Below are positions 36,264-49,400 of a stretch of DNA of 64,000 nt, one piece after another. Position numbers and translations under genes: made by a program. Below the pieces are notes generated by a model. That model made no database searches and was not told where the DNA came from. It saw only the letters and a list, made by a program, of their open reading frames with translations. The stretch is from positions 416,059 through 480,058 of the forward strand of contig LUVW01000018.1 in NCBI GenBank assembly GCA_001661515.1, in the 5' to 3' direction. The DNA comes from Capniomyces stellatus (Eukaryota; Kickxellomycota; Harpellomycetes; Harpellales; Legeriomycetaceae). Every line of letters begins with the position of its first letter. Position 1 is the first letter of the stretch.

Positions 36264-36409
36264 TGATTTAAATATAATTTATTTAACAACTATAAAAATT
36301 AAAAGACTTAATAAACTAATAACTAACTAAATTAAGTCTTTTATACTAAATCAATTTAAATACTAATATTTAATAAAACTATTTAATGAATGAAATTGTA
36401 TTTATTACA
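36259..36409 (+). mobile_element. 151-bp TGTAAT...ATTACA element, copy B, at duplication boundary
   Basis: Sequence-identical by eye to copy C at 54117-54267. Its right flank is TTACT, the same as copy C, but its left flank is AAACA, so it lacks a target-site duplication. This is what recombination between two element copies would leave: the left side from one insertion site and the right side from the other. It forms the exact left edge of the duplicated segment that continues to 37814. Confidence 0.85.
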
Positions 36410-37814
36410 TTACTTATAATTGCATCGAGAGGAACTTTTTTAGGCAGCCAACAGAAAGTGGCGGGAATGGGGATAGGTTGCTTGAAGGCTTCAGGCGCAT
36501 CCCCCAGAGACTGACAAGTGACAGGCCGGTCAACCTCCAGTACCGAATGGAGTTGACTCTTGGATCAGTTGGAAGGACCCAAACAAACGGTCTTTGATTA
36601 TATCAAAGTATTGTTTTTTGAGGTCCTGGTAATTGAGTTTTTTTTGAGAGGTGGAAAGGATATTTCCATCCTGACGAAAAGATTCAGAGCCAAGTTGAAG
36701 AGCATGGCAACATGTTCTTTGGCTACTCCAAACTTGAACGGTGTTGTAAAAAATGATGATGATCTTCTTGACGAGTATATCAATATACTCAAAAGATTGA
36801 TTCATTACAACAAAGGCATAGTTATTGCTAGTAAGAATAGATATTATAACGTGTTGAGGTCGTTTACAATCGATGAAACCAATGATTTCTTGAATTACAT
36901 GTTTGCAGCGTATATTTCAGAATTTCTGGTGATATATCGCGTAGACCAAGCAAGCTTATTGGCCAAACAACACCGTGCTGGAAGTTACTCAAATTCCAGC
37001 GTTTTATTGGCTGATTACGTGATCAAATGGATTGATTTCTATTCTAGACCTGGTGTGATCAAAAGCTGGGCAAGATACATAAGGGTATGCTGCTAAACGA
37101 GGACGCCGGAAGATCAAGGCGTAACTTTAAGTCGGTGTTTAGCGACCCCAGGTATGGGTTTATTTTTGCCGAGTCCACCGAAAAAATCAAGGACGGATAC
37201 AAGCGGTTCGAGAAGGCTCTCAGGGACGATAAAAAAAGGCTTATTGATGCTGTTCTGCGTCAATCCAGGCGGTTTAGTTCTGGTTTCGTCCAGGTAAAAG
37301 AAATAGTTGACGACCTGCAAAATTGGTATGGCGTCAAATTATCCGAGGAATCCATCAACAACATCCAGCGGCTATTGGGTCACGCCAACTGCAAAGAGGT
37401 GATGCCAGTGATGTTGCCATCCTCCAATGATGAGCCTGACTTGAGCATCGATTACAACGCTCAGTCATCATCAGTAATCAATGTAGGCCATCCTGGTAGA
37501 ATAGTCTACACTCAAGATGGGCCCGAGTTTGATACCGAGTCAGAGCAAGGTTCAGACCAAGACGAAAATCAGGATTTGGAGGAGGATTCAGACCAAATTG
37601 AATTATCAGAGGCAGAATCAGACTTGAACGATGAAATTATGGAGCAGCTCAATCTCATATTACAAGACGAGTATGAGTCCACATTCTCAGATAAAGAGTT
37701 TGTGCCCGAGCAGAGCACAAGTAGAAACATTGGCTTGCCCTTATTAACAAGGAGCAGATTGCAGCCAGGTGAATTGACTGAATCACCAGAACATAATAGT
37801 AAGTTAATTTAATT
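36410..37814 (+). pseudogene. Truncated second copy of the unknown gene at 53.3-56.3 kb
   Basis: Homologous to 54268-55708. The first part (through 37378) is identical by eye to the other copy; after 37379 about one base in fifteen differs and a 36-bp in-frame stretch present in the other copy (acidic, EEDLDVYLEDDS) is absent. Open stretches are 36560-37096 (178 codons, no ATG) and 37087-37812 (241 codons, ATG), in different frames, overlapping at ATGCTGCTAA. The second ends at a GTAAGT donor (37799) that matches the spliced copy, but no downstream exon follows, so the copy is 3'-truncated inside its intron. Function unknown; the second part is basic then strongly acidic. Confidence 0.75.
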
Positions 37815-38791
37815 TATTTGTTAATGAGATGAAAAGACATAGTTTACTTTGGTATCAAACTATCAAGTTTTTTATACGATTTATTAATTTTATTAATTGA
37901 AAACTAAAATATTCTAATTCCAAAAATTAACTGAATTGATATTAATCAACTTTGTTATTGGTAGATTTTAAATTTTAATATCAATTTTTCTAAAAATTTT
38001 TAAGTTATTAGTTATTTTTTAACGAATGTAATTGTTAAGAACTGAAATAAATTGTTTAGATTTTAAATTAGAAAATATAATTAACGGAGATTAAGACACG
38101 TTTTTGTACATGTACAAAAGCAAGTAATTTGTTTATAGGATTTAGAAATGATGAAAATAAAACTTTAATAAATTTATAAACGTGATAGTATTGTATTAAG
38201 AAATATTCATATTGATTATTTAATCGGATGTAAGGTACTTGATTGAGTATCTTACACAATTGTTGTTCCGATTGACTTATCACTAATGCCAATCGTACCA
38301 GTTGATATAGTTTAAGAAATGTTAAATAAGTAAATAAGTAAATAATAATAATAATAATAATAAAACTTTGTACTTTATGGTTTTTTGAGTAATTAATATT
38401 AACAACATGTTAATTGAATATTAGTATAATGTTCAAATTAATTACTCAATTACTACATGCTAAGTATTTATTAATATTATCAATGTATTATCAACACAAT
38501 GTCAATACTTTAATCCAATTTAATATAGGATCGTTATGATATAGCAGAATTGAATCAAATCGGTATACTTGATAAATAATTTAATGAAACAGTTTTGATC
38601 GTCTTGATCAGCCTAACACGTTGGTCCGGACTTAATAAAAAGTTAAAAGAAAGAAGTTCCAGAAAATAATAATAACTCATTGATTTTTAACTTATAATAT
38701 ATTATTATTTAATAAATAACTAAATAAACAGCTAAATAAATAACTGAATAAATAACTGAATAAATAACCAAATAAATAACCAAATAAATCA
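37815..38791. other. AT-rich spacer with tandem repeats
   Basis: No gene recognised. It contains AATAAT runs near 38342-38362 and a degenerate tandem repeat (AAATAAATAACTG/ACCA units) at about 38700-38795 next to the Rep-like fossil. Confidence 0.5.
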
Positions 38792-39468
38792 CTAACGAAA
38801 GAACCTATTATTATTATCAATTATGTATTCTATAGAATTGATTATTCTTTCTGGACTTTTGACAAATTCAACGGATAGTATAGGGTCGTCAAGTATTAAC
38901 TCCAGGGCCTCATAGTACGAGGAGGAATTCATAATCCTCTTTAATATTGTTGCTGTTGGTGGCATAGCTGGTATTGGCGTCATAGCTGGTGCTGCTGCTG
39001 CTGTCATCAGTAGGTTGGGGTCACTGACTAAATACTCGCATCCTAATCCCAATTTTCCCAACACACCGGAATGGCCGTCCTTGGTCGACCTATACATACC
39101 CATATAGATTACTCCTGTTTCCATGTCTGTTATATTAAAGCATCTATTACTAACCACGCTTTTTTTTTTGCGTAATACACGTACGTATGTATATTAATTC
39201 CCTCCCTTACTAAAAGGTACTTTCCACATTCACCCATATTAACTAGGTGGTCTCTTACTACCTCTAACCCTAATCCACAATTAATGTAACACAAAACAAA
39301 TTGTTTTGCGCTAAATGGCCGTATCTTAATTTGTTTAGGGCGGCCATTTATTGGCAAAGGTAAAGGTGAATGTGATGGTTGTGGTGAAGGTGAAGTATGA
39401 TCAGAAAATGTGTCGTCTGATAGATCGGAAAACCTATCAATAATTACAATATTACTTTTAGTGTCCAT
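38792..39468 (-). pseudogene. Rep-like fossil of a circular ssDNA (CRESS-type) virus or related plasmid
   Basis: Two overlapping minus-strand frames, 39468-39130 and 39157-38792, make one coherent relative of the N-terminal HUH endonuclease domain of geminivirus/genomovirus-type Rep. The first frame has a Ser/Pro-rich leader and a motif-I-like segment (KQFVLCYINC), then the region where motif II should be (NIHTYV). The second frame continues with the segment rich in aromatic residues that follows motif II (NRCFNI), a motif-III-like position (EYLVSD) and helices downstream. The frames are offset by one base at a run of nine A (minus strand, about 39160-39168). The usual first His of motif II is Asn, and the Lys expected after the motif-III Tyr is Ser. 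There is no helicase domain. It is an old integrated copy, not functional; a plasmid or transposon Rep of the same superfamily is the alternative. Confidence 0.5.
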
Positions 39469-40440
39469 TTTTATTAAAACCAACTAATAATATTTTATGT
39501 TTATAAATCAAATTATTGATTATGATGGATTGGGCTTTAGCGTTGTATTTATTGATTTTCCGAGTTTTATAATTTTTTACTTTTTAAATTTACTCTTTAT
39601 ATCCAACTTTTTTCAAATGTTTTTGTTAGCTATGCTTTATTAGGCAACGCGATAAGTGTATAACTCGTTAGTTAGGTTAGGTTTGGTTGATAAATATGTG
39701 TCAGAAATCTATACTTTTTATTAGAATTATGCCGATTTATATTATATATGAGAAATACTATTTTATTATTTTATTATTTTATTATTTTATTATTTTAATC
39801 TTTTAATCTTTTATTCTTTTATTATTTAAATCAACATTTTTTTGGTTTTTCTTAGCTAATGGTAGGCAAGATTTGATTTACTTTCAAATTACAGTTTGAT
39901 GATTTTATTTTCTAGAAAATATTCGATGCTAACGGAGTGTCAAGTTAATCAATACATTGGAAATAATACAAGTCGATAATTTGATGACAAAAGAGGGAGA
40001 GGAGTTACCGGCTTACTAGGTTAAAAATTCTAGAAATCTTGTTTAACTGCTCATCAGTAAACTTGCATGCTTTGACTTTGTCTATTGTAGGCGTTAATAA
40101 CACCAGAGTGCTAAAGCGAGATTTTTATTAAACTCAAGTACCAGCTAATCTAGATATCTTTCAATTTTAATAATAAGGCACGATTTTTCTTTGTGCATTC
40201 ATGGCTAAAATATCTAGCAATTTGGCTTTACTTTTAATCTCAATTTAAATCTCTTTTCAACTACCAATCTGCTAATCTGAGCATTAACAGAAACTATGTA
40301 AATAATTATGAATAAAGTAAAGTTAATTTAGAGTAAAACTGAAGTCAAATTAAACAGAACAATAGAAATAACAATGATATCGATAAAATGTAAAATTATA
40401 TGTAATGGGTTGGTAAGGTGCACCATACAGTTGGAAACTT
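39469..40440. other. AT-rich spacer
   Basis: Contains TTTTATTA repeats at about 39758-39800 and a stretch near 39635-39690 (TTGTTAGCT ... TTAGGTTAGG) resembling the LTR-like DNA near 58985-59025. No gene recognised. Confidence 0.45.
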
Positions 40441-43400
40441 TTAGCCCAAGATTCTAGATAGATATAGATCAATTACGGCGATGGTCATTTCCTTGTAATT
40501 CAAAGGGTAACGACTGTTATTAGCCACAAAGTCCTTTCGATTGTTCAAGAATTGGACGTTGGTTCGGTATTGACAAACAGCAGCGGTATGTGGCGGGTCG
40601 TTAGTTCCACAAAGCGGGCAAGAATTAACAATGTCAACATAAGATACATTAGTGTTCATTGGACTGTTTGCATCGCTGGTTCCAAGTCTGCCACTACCAT
40701 TACTACCGCTGCTGCTGTTGGCGTTATGGCTGGTGATTTGTGTGCTGGTTTGTAGATCTGATCGGTTATGGGGTATGTATGGCGAACTTAAACCAGCTGT
40801 GGATCCTTTGCCACCATCAACGCTGTTGCTGCTATCATTTGTGCTACCGATACTTGGACTGGTGCCGGTTTGTTGAGCCATGTTGATCAACCGCAGCTGA
40901 GTTCTTGTTGCTTCCTGAACTTGTGACTGTAATTGTGACTGGATTTGGGTTTGTAGCTGTGATGAGAACTGTGTGAGGTAGGAATTGACAGATTGTTGGA
41001 TTTGCTGTTGGATCTGACCCTCTAGCTGTGACCGGATCTGAGCTAGGGGACTGATGCTGTTGTTATTTTCATTGGCGCTGGTTTTGGTATTTATTTGGGG
41101 GAACGATTGTTGTTGTACTTGAGACTGGGGTTGTGGTTGAACTTGTGACTGGGCGTTTGAAATTGCCCTTGTCACTGCATTATTCTGAGCTTGAATCAAT
41201 GCGTGGTTTTGCTGCTGTTGCTGAGTGTTCATTCGATTGGCCATCATGTGTTGGTAGGCTTGTGAGTTTTTTTCCAATTGTAGCTGTAGCGATCTTTGTC
41301 TTTTTTGTTCCTGAACTTGTAGCATTTTTTGGTTTTGTTGGTGGATGAGTTGAGGGTTGATAGGAGCAATGGTGTTTATGGCTAGACTCTGTTCGTTAGT
41401 GGGCTTAGGGCCTAAAATAAACGTTTGAGTACTGTTGCAAAGACTGACTGGTGGACTGGCAAGTCCTTGGTTGCTAGTTAGGTAATTCTGGAAAACATAT
41501 CGAGTAGGTTGTTGAGTAGGATGTTGAGTAGGTTGTTGAGTAGGATGTTGAGTAGGTTGTTGAGTAGGATGTTGAGTAGGTTGTTGAGTAGGATGTTGAG
41601 TAGGTTGTTGAGTAGGTTGTTGAGTAGGTTGTTGAGTAGTTTTTTGAGTAGGTTTTTTAACAGGTTTTTGAACAGGTTTTTGAACAGGTTTTTGAGTAGG
41701 TTGTTGAACAGGTTGCAGAGTAGGTTGCTGAGTAGGTTGCTGAGTGGGAGTCAGTCGAGTCGTGTGAGTAGAAGCCTCGGGTTCAGGTGGGTGATTTATG
41801 ATTGGTGTGGATGAGCTGGAAGGTGTGTTGAGGGTATGGTGATCAGGGATTCTAGGTGCTATTGGATGAGGGTGTGGAACAGGATCGGATGAGTTGTTGG
41901 CTTGAATGTTGTCGTTTTGGGGCGGGAGTTTGTTGTATTTGATTCTAGAAATATCAATTTCCTTGTTGCACATCATAAACCCAATCAGGTTGTAGTAGTA
42001 CCATCTTTTCAAGGTGATGTATTCAGTGTTGGCCTCAAAGTCACGGATTCTGCGCAAGTACCCCATCAAAAACGAAAAATGGGGCAACATGATGACGGGA
42101 CAGTATTGGTTGTGGTAGGTCTGGACGCTGTGTAGAAAGCATGGGCTGCAGTTGAGCTTTAAATTGGATCTGAAGTTTTCGTTGAAGTTTCTGGGATCCA
42201 ACGTCTCGTTAAACGCATTAACTGGAGCCTCAAGACGGCTGACGTCTGACTCCAACAGCTTTAGGCAGGTTTGGATAACAATTCTCACGCTCAAGAAAGT
42301 CGAGTGCGTAAGTTCCCGGCCTGTTTGGCCCTGTGACTGTTTCGAAGATTTAACGAGCTTGTTGATTTGTTGGGCCAGGTATATATTGGCTTTTTCAGAC
42401 GTTCTTGACAAAAACATTGGCAGTTTCTGTTTTAGATTCATCAAGGTAACCCTTAGTTTCTCGTCCAGCTCTACATCTTCAGTCGGCTCCTGTACTGTTT
42501 TCGGCGTGTTTGTATCAACTGCCCATTGTGTGGTGTTGTGGCTTTTCTGAATGATCTGCTGTGTTTGTGGAGCTTGGGTGTTTTGACTTGAAAGCTGGTT
42601 GATTGTATGCTTTGAAGTATCAACTGGGAAGATAGAAACCATTGCATTAGGGTCCTGATACGATGCCCGGTGGACATTGTGAGTTTGCACAGGCTCAGTT
42701 ACTTCAGATTCTAAAATGAAGTTGGGTTTATTCAAGTTGTTTCTTTGATCTCTACCGCCCGAGTCTACACCTGTATTTATTTCTGGAGTTGCACTTGTAC
42801 CCGCAACACCAGCCTCGGGAGTTTCAGTCTCGGCAATAGAGCGGGAGCTGTGGTTAGCTGGGACTTGGCCCAAGTCTGCCTGTACGCCATCAGCATTTCC
42901 AGAATCCAAGCCAGGTTCCAAATTATCGTGTTCAACTTGAATTATATTGTTTGATATCGCTGCTGGTCCTGTAAGCCCTGTATGCTGTGTCTGTTGGCTG
43001 TTTACAGTGCTTGGTGTGTTAACCTCGTTGGCTTTGCCATTAACTGCGGCTTGGCGGATGGCAGCAATATTATCTGTGGTGATGGTTCTGTTGGTGGTGC
43101 TGTTGGCGGTGCTATTGACGGTACTGTTGACGGTACTTGATTCCAAAGAGGCGTTGATGGTAGAATCAATAAACTTCAATGCTCTTGGCAAGTAAAATGA
43201 GATGGCAGGTTTAGCACCCAATCGTTGGGCTTCTTGGCAAGAAATGGTCATGAAAAAACACAATTTGTGGCTAATCCCCATAAAGTCCATTCCTTGAGCT
43301 GACAGTCTACGAACAACAAAGTTGACAATTTCGTGGAGATCCTCTTTATACCCCAATGCCAGTGCATTCTGGATAAGCTTTTCCAAATTTATATGTTTCC

Positions 43401-46400
43401 CTAACCCAATCGCTTTTACAATTAGGTTTTTTCCATAAGAGATCGCGTCAATATTTTGTTGCTGTTGTTGCTGTTGTTGCTGTTGTTGCTGTTGTTGCTG
43501 TTGTTGCTGTTGTTGCTGTTGTTGAATGTGTTTATCAATATTGATAGATGTGTTTGTGTTTAAAGCATAGTTTCCATTGTTGGAAATGCTGTGTTCAGTT
43601 ACTGGACCGTGCATGATTTCATCATCAGAAACTCTGTCTTCTTCCAGAGGATCCAGATTAAACTCGCCGTCACTGTCAAGGCGCTGTCTAGTCTTCTTTT
43701 CCTTCTTTTCTCTCTTTTCCTTGCTTTTAATCCTCCTATAAAGACCACCAGCACCCATTAGCTCGCCAAGAGCCATTTTGGATTTATGATGTGTGCCTGA
43801 ACCTGAATCAGAGCTAGAATCAGAACCAGAACCAGAGCCGGCGTTGGATTTAGAGCCCAAGGCATTGCTGGGTCCAGAGTCTGGGTTTGTAGCTAATCCT
43901 GCTTCACCTGCTTCGGTGATTTTACCAAGCTCCGATGATCTTGGTATTCCGTTTGTAAATCCATCATTCTCCTGGTAATAATTGACCTGGGCTCTTTTCC
44001 TAAACCCTCTGCCCAACGGCTCCTGAATGCGCTGCCTTTCCAAAAGCTCCAGCTTGATTTTGTTTATCCATTCTATGCTTTTGCCATCACCATCCTCGTT
44101 GACATCTTCAATGTCAGCCTCAGCACTCTGTGCCACGTCCCAAACCCTGGCATAAGAGAACAAACTCTTTTCCTTAACAACCTGCTGGCCAGGCTCGGAC
44201 TGATCGTTGGAACCTGATCCTCTTTTTATTCTGTCGGCTTCAAGCAGAACAGACTCACACTGGTCAACCAGAAGCTTGACTTTGTTGGCGTCATAGTGGA
44301 TAGACTGAACCGCTGACTCCGAGTCCAAAAACAGCTGCTCAGCTCCGCACCTAAGAATGCTTGCCATGTCTTTTTCGCTGGGCAGCTCAGGCTCGTCAGC
44401 CGCATTCATTCTTTCAATTAGGATATGGTCCATGCGCAGCTTTCTTGTGCCTACTTGGATGATTCTTTCTTCAGCAGAGTCTCGGGTCATAAACTTTAGA
44501 ACCAAAACTGGCGCCTTTTGGCCAATTCTATATGCACGGCTCAGAGCTTGCATATCCATGTGCGGGTTCCAGTCGGGGCTATACAGAATCACAGTGTCAG
44601 CGGTGTGGAGGTTGAGTCCCACGCCCCCAGCCCTTGTGGTGGCTAGGAAGCAAAAGTACTTTTCAGGGTTGTTGTTGAACTGATCCACAAGCAGCTGGCG
44701 TTCAGTCTGGGGAGTGTCGCCATCCATTCTCAAGTGCCCCAGCCCCTCGTGGTAAAAGTAATCCTCAAGGTTATTCAGCATTTCTTTGAATTGGACAAAA
44801 ATCAAGGCTCTGCGCTTTCTCTTGACCAACTCGGAAACCAGCAGATGCAACGCCTGGAACTTTCCTGACGCCTGGATCAGATGCTGCTGTGCCGACTCTG
44901 CAGACTCAAACTCAGGGACGTTGAACTCCATTAGATACGGGTGATCAATGACCTTGCGGACCTGCATCAGTACATTGTTCAGCGAAACTGATCGCCCTTT
45001 GCTGGCTGGATTGCTCTGCTCAATCCCGTTCTTCTCAAACACCTGCTGGATCACCTCCAGCGCCTTGACGTTTTTTTTCAATGTGGCCCTGTACAGCTCC
45101 CTCTGCCAAGGTGTCAGCGAAACCGGAATAATAATCTCGTGTTTTGCAGGCAACAGCGGCCCCAAAACCTCATCTCTCAGCCTACGCAGCAAATGAGGCT
45201 TCATCTTTTCACGCAGCTCACCCAGCTTCTCCTCCCCAGCCGCCTCATACATCTTCTCCAGCTCCTGCGGATTGCTAAACTCTTCAGGCCGCACAAAGTT
45301 CATCAGGTTTATGACCTCTCTAGGGTGGTTCTGCACTGGGGTTCCTGTCAGCAAAATCCGGTGCTTGCAGTTGAGTTTGTTCAGATTGCTAAACAAAATA
45401 CTCCGGTCGTTTTTAAGCCTATGGCCCTCATCAACCACCATACACTGCCACTGCCCGCTAAACGATCTCAAAGTACCTAATCCCTCGCCTCTTGAAAGCA
45501 TCTCGTATGTAGTCACCACAACGTGACACTGCAGGTCCACGTACCCTGAGCAGCCTGCCGTTTGCCTGAACATCACATGCTTTGCCAGTAACTTCCGCGA
45601 GTCTTTGGTCCCTGTGTAGGCCACTGCTACTATCTCGGGCGACCAGGTCCGCAACTCCCTTATCCACTGGGTAATCACCGAGTTGGGAACCACAACAAGA
45701 AATGGAAACACCAGGCGGTTCTGCAAAACCATCTGGCTCTCCTTCTTTTCGTTTGATTTCGGAATCATCAGCCTCATCAATATTGCAAAAAACGAGGCTA
45801 TCTGAACTGTTTTCCCCAGCCCCATCTCATCCGCCAAAATGCACGACTCTCCCAACATCCACTTGTACATCAGCCAATTGATGCCTTCCAGCTGGTATGG
45901 GTACAAAACCCCGCCTTTCAAATAGCTAGGCTGCTCCTTGATCTCCTTGAACGCCAATTCCACATTCCTCTGCAACTCCTTTGCCTGCTGAGCCTCAATC
46001 TGGGCCAGCTCCTCGACATGCTGCTTCTTTGCGTCTATATTGTTCTTCTTGTACGCCACACTGTCCCCTTTGGACTCCATAAACTTCTCCTTTTCAATCT
46101 CCCTGTCCTTCTTGTACTTTTGAATCAGCTTTGTCTTCTGGCCTGTTGCCGGACAGTTTCTCTGCTCAAACGCTGCTATGTGGCCCTTTGCTACCAACGC
46201 ACTGACTCTGCGCATCTGCTGGTACCTTTCCCACGCCGACAGCCACTCCTTATACTCCTTTGACTCTGTGTACGGGTGAGGCGGCTCGTCTTTTGTGCTC
46301 TCCTCCACCGCCAGTCCTCTCCACTTGACATACGCCCGCTTTGTAGATATGTAGAACTTTTCATACTCTGTCTCCGACTGCTTTCCACGCGCGCTCTTAT

Positions 46401-49400
46401 CCGAAACCCCTTCCAGCTGCTGGCTCCGCCTCAAAATGTCATTCCCATCACTCCCCTCAATGTTCAGAAAATACTCGGCCTGTGTAAACGATTCTGGAAT
46501 CTCCGCCTTTCTCCATTCAGGTGTATCCAGCCCAATCCTCTTTACTGCATATCTGAACCTGACTGCGCTAAGTAACTTTATGTAGAATGCTGGCACAAAC
46601 CCCAAGTTCCGATATGATCTGCCCTTGTATAGCACCAGCATCTCATACTCATTCCAATCAATCTTTTCTTCATCGTCTTTCCCCTCCTTTACATTTACTA
46701 CTTTCTTTGTTTCATTTGGATCTTGGCCATCTGCTTGGCTTTGAGTTTGGTCCTGCCTTTTCAGAATATTGCTATTATCCACATTGTCTGCTGATTTACC
46801 AGCAATGGCTGTCTCAGTATCAGTCCCGGCCCTCTCCTCGGCTCCCCCTTCTTCTCTCACTCCATTGGCTACTTCATTGGCCTCAGTACCCGTTGTTACT
46901 TTTGTGCCTTTTTCTGTCTCCTTTGCCTCCTTGTCTGCTGTATATTCTGAATCAACCAATTCTGCATTACTCAAGCTTGGTTCAAGTTCCGGTCCATTGA
47001 GGAGCTCCTTGACGGGCTCTATTTCCATTGCTTCACTACTCTCTGCTTTGGATTCAACCTCAGTGCTGGAACTCACTTTGCTTGTACTTTCAGCAACCAT
47101 CATTGTAGTATCACAGACATCATCAGCACCAAGTTCGCTATCAACTCTGCTCAGCTTCCTATAAGCCAATATTTTGCTAATTGGCCTAGAGTAAATTTGA
47201 CACAAAACACACTTCCACTTTGCTCCACAGCTGATCTCGGATAGATACTTTCCCCAAACATCCTTTTCCACTGGCATCGACGATTCGTGCTCTGAAATAG
47301 CATATTTAAGCATGTATTGCTTTAAGCAGTCCTTGTGGCTTACCAGCCCACACTCAGCACAACCACGTATATTCGCAGGCACCCATGTCGTTCTTGGCTT
47401 AAACTGTACGCCTATACTATGACAAAACTCACAAATCAAAGCACCTGTCTTCTCATTCAAGTCATCGTCTTCACTCTCACTCATAAGCAGATCTTTATTG
47501 ATTTCCAGTTCCTCCAGCAGCCGTCCCTCGTCAAGACTCATTCTCGAATCGTCTCGTGTACTCGAGTCCGAATCCGTCAACTTGTTTTCCATGTACGACA
47601 AGTCCGACCTTGACTTTGAATCCGACCCTGAACCAAAACTTGAGTCTGATCCGGCTATCACCGAGTTGAATTTGGGTTTTCTTCCAACTCGCTTCCTTTT
47701 AGCAACTTTTTTTTTGTTGTTTTTAGATCTAGTTTGTCTTTGTGGTTTAAACTCATTCTCATCATCACCAACATTATCACCAACATTATCACCAACATTA
47801 TCACCAACACTGTTACTATTAACGGTATCCATTTCTATGCTGGCCTTGGCGCTGCTTCTCGTTCTGGCTGTGACCCCCCAGTCGAAATCAGTTCCTGTAA
47901 TCAAACTTGCGTTTTTACTTGTACCATTACTACGCATTGTTTTTTCCAATTTTTTGACAAGTCTTTTGGGTCTGGTTTTCGTTGTCGTTTGTGTCAATGA
48001 GTGGTCAGAATGGATGCTCGTTTCCGAGTCGTTTGTTAATAGAGTTTCGTTCTCACCCATTTCTTCAGCCTTCTTTATATTACTCTCTGAAAAATCTGAA
48101 CGCAGAACTTGTGTGTCACTTTTTGAATTGCTCTGACTTGACTCGACTGGAATTATCTTTCCGCCAACTTTTCCTTCTGTTGTATCTACATCTGATATAT
48201 CTTCATCACTAAGCACAATTCCCATCCTACTTTCTATGGTTTCCTTTTCCTTTTCCTTTTTCTTTTTCTTTTCTTGATCTAGTTTCTTTTCTTGATCTAG
48301 TCCCTGGCCCAGTAATTGGTCTACTTCAACATCCTCTTCTTGTTCTTGTTCTACATCATCTTTTTCTGTTATGGTTTCTGCCTCGTCGCTTTCAAATACT
48401 CTATTATTAACGGTTTCGTTTGCTATTTTTATTCTACTTGCTTTCAACAGCCTTGACTCTAAAAGCTCGACCTTCTGTTGTGCATACGACATTAGCTTAT
48501 CCGAAACAAGCCCCCTCTCGCCTACTCTAGCTGCCTTTCCCGTTAAAATCAGCTCCTCGGTCTCCATCTCCTCATCGCTGCTATCAAACACAACCGTTAT
48601 AATAGGCTTTGGTTTAACCACCCCAGCTCCTTCCGACACCGACTTCCTCATTGCGCTGCTTTTTATCACTGGCGTTGCTACGCTCCCCACTATGCTGTTA
48701 CTCTTTTCCAAGTCTTTACTTCCGCTCACTGCTTCTACCGCTTTGCTATATGCCGATAACTGCCCTATATCCTTGATGTCTACCGATCTGAACACGTATT
48801 TGTTTGACGTGTACGACAACTTCATTTTTTTTGCCTCGCTATTAGTCCCTATAAACACTACCGGCTTGACTAAATTGCCCTTCACTTCTATATCTGAAAC
48901 CTTGTATCTCTTTATCAAGCCTGCTCCTAAACCTTCCTCTTTACTCTGCGGCCTAACTTCTAGATTTGTGTCTACAAGTCTGTAATCCGACGAGTCCTGC
49001 TCTTCAATTGCCTTGCCGTTGTTTTTGCTTTCAATCTTGTTTTTGTTGGTATCCGAGGCTTTGCTTTTCTTCTGAACTACTCCCAATTCCGCCTCTAACT
49101 CCTCTCGATCCAAAACCAAATCCACTTTGCGCTTTTTCGAATCTTCATTCTCTACTTGATTTTCTTTATTGCCTTTCTTTGATGGGCTCTTTTTACTGCT
49201 TTTTCCTTCTTTTATCAGCTGACTGCTGCTGTACTTACTAGCCCCAAATCCCATCGTCCGGTTGCTTTCCCCTTCTGTCTTCCAATTCGCCTTACTCTGT
49301 GCCTTTATAAAGTCACCTGGTTTACTTGCTGACCTTGCTTTACTTCTGCCGCTCGCCTTCCCAGTCAGACCCTCCTCGTATCTAATTGACAGGTTGCTTT

